A DNA stretch of 36,674 nucleotides from Methanobacteriota archaeon (GTDB taxonomy: Archaea > Thermoplasmatota > Thermoplasmata > Methanomassiliicoccales > UBA472): the NCBI GenBank assembly GCA_012729095.1, contig JAAYDU010000015.1, positions 1 through 36,674 on the forward strand, in the 5' to 3' direction. The translations under genes and the position numbers were made by a program. Of the stretch, positions 36,547 through 36,674 are shown piece by piece. How positions within the stretch are numbered: the first letter of the stretch is position 1; the number at the start of each line of letters is the position of its first letter. Below the pieces are notes generated by a model, which was not told where the DNA came from, ran no database searches, and worked only from the letters and a program-made list of their open reading frames with translations.

Positions 36547-36674
36547 ATGGTCCGATTCAAGAAACAGCTCAGGAGATGCCGCAGGGCAGTGTCCGACATC
36601 ATCGGCAACCTGCTTATCCTGGCGATCACGGTGACATTGTTCTCCAGCATCATGTTCTACGTGGCCACCATACC
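36547..36674 (+). CDS. Archaeal type IV pilin-like protein, N-terminal fragment (truncated by window edge)
   Basis: MVRFKKQLRRCRRAVSDIIGNLLILAITVTLFSSIMFYVATI: basic n-region followed by a class III-type hydrophobic segment. Confidence 0.75.
   Translation, partial: MVRFKKQLRRCRRAVSDIIGNLLILAITVTLFSSIMFYVATI

Noticed and set aside
1-36674. CRISPR arrays, insertion sequences, rRNA or tRNA genes
   Set aside because: No regularly spaced repeats, transposase-like ORFs, rRNA-like stretches or convincing tRNA cloverleafs with TTCRANNC seen by eye; a tRNAscan/CRISPR search would be needed to exclude them formally.

Overview
The window is a gene-dense, high-GC archaeal chromosome segment. The gene complement suggests Thermoplasmata, possibly Methanomassiliicoccales-like; that placement is inferred from remembered family resemblance and was not tested. 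It carries housekeeping and information-processing genes: an A-type ATP synthase operon (H-I-K-E-C-F-A-B-D), Orc1/Cdc6, primase small subunit, PolD small subunit, FtsY, prefoldin alpha, ribosomal protein LX, TiaS, HflX, Amt-GlnK, signal peptidase I and HtpX. Truncated type IV pilin-like genes sit at both window edges. I found no CRISPR array, transposon, rRNA or convincing tRNA. The most interesting structures are: (1) a probable replication origin, with an inverted pair of ORB-like motifs flanking an AT-rich spacer at 17469-17620 and a third ORB-like motif with a G-string in front of orc1/cdc6 at 18922-18948; (2) an unlisted 42-aa single-TM ORF translationally coupled to atpD at 30307-30435; (3) an ATP synthase c-subunit with an EKE cluster where the helix-1 Gly/Gln motif normally lies; (4) three convergent gene pairs ending exactly back-to-back at TGA|TCA; (5) an active plus degenerate KaiC-like ATPase pair upstream of a pilin gene whose leader has a GCAA-loop hairpin next to the SD. 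All calls come from reading the sequence and the supplied ORFs; no database search was run.
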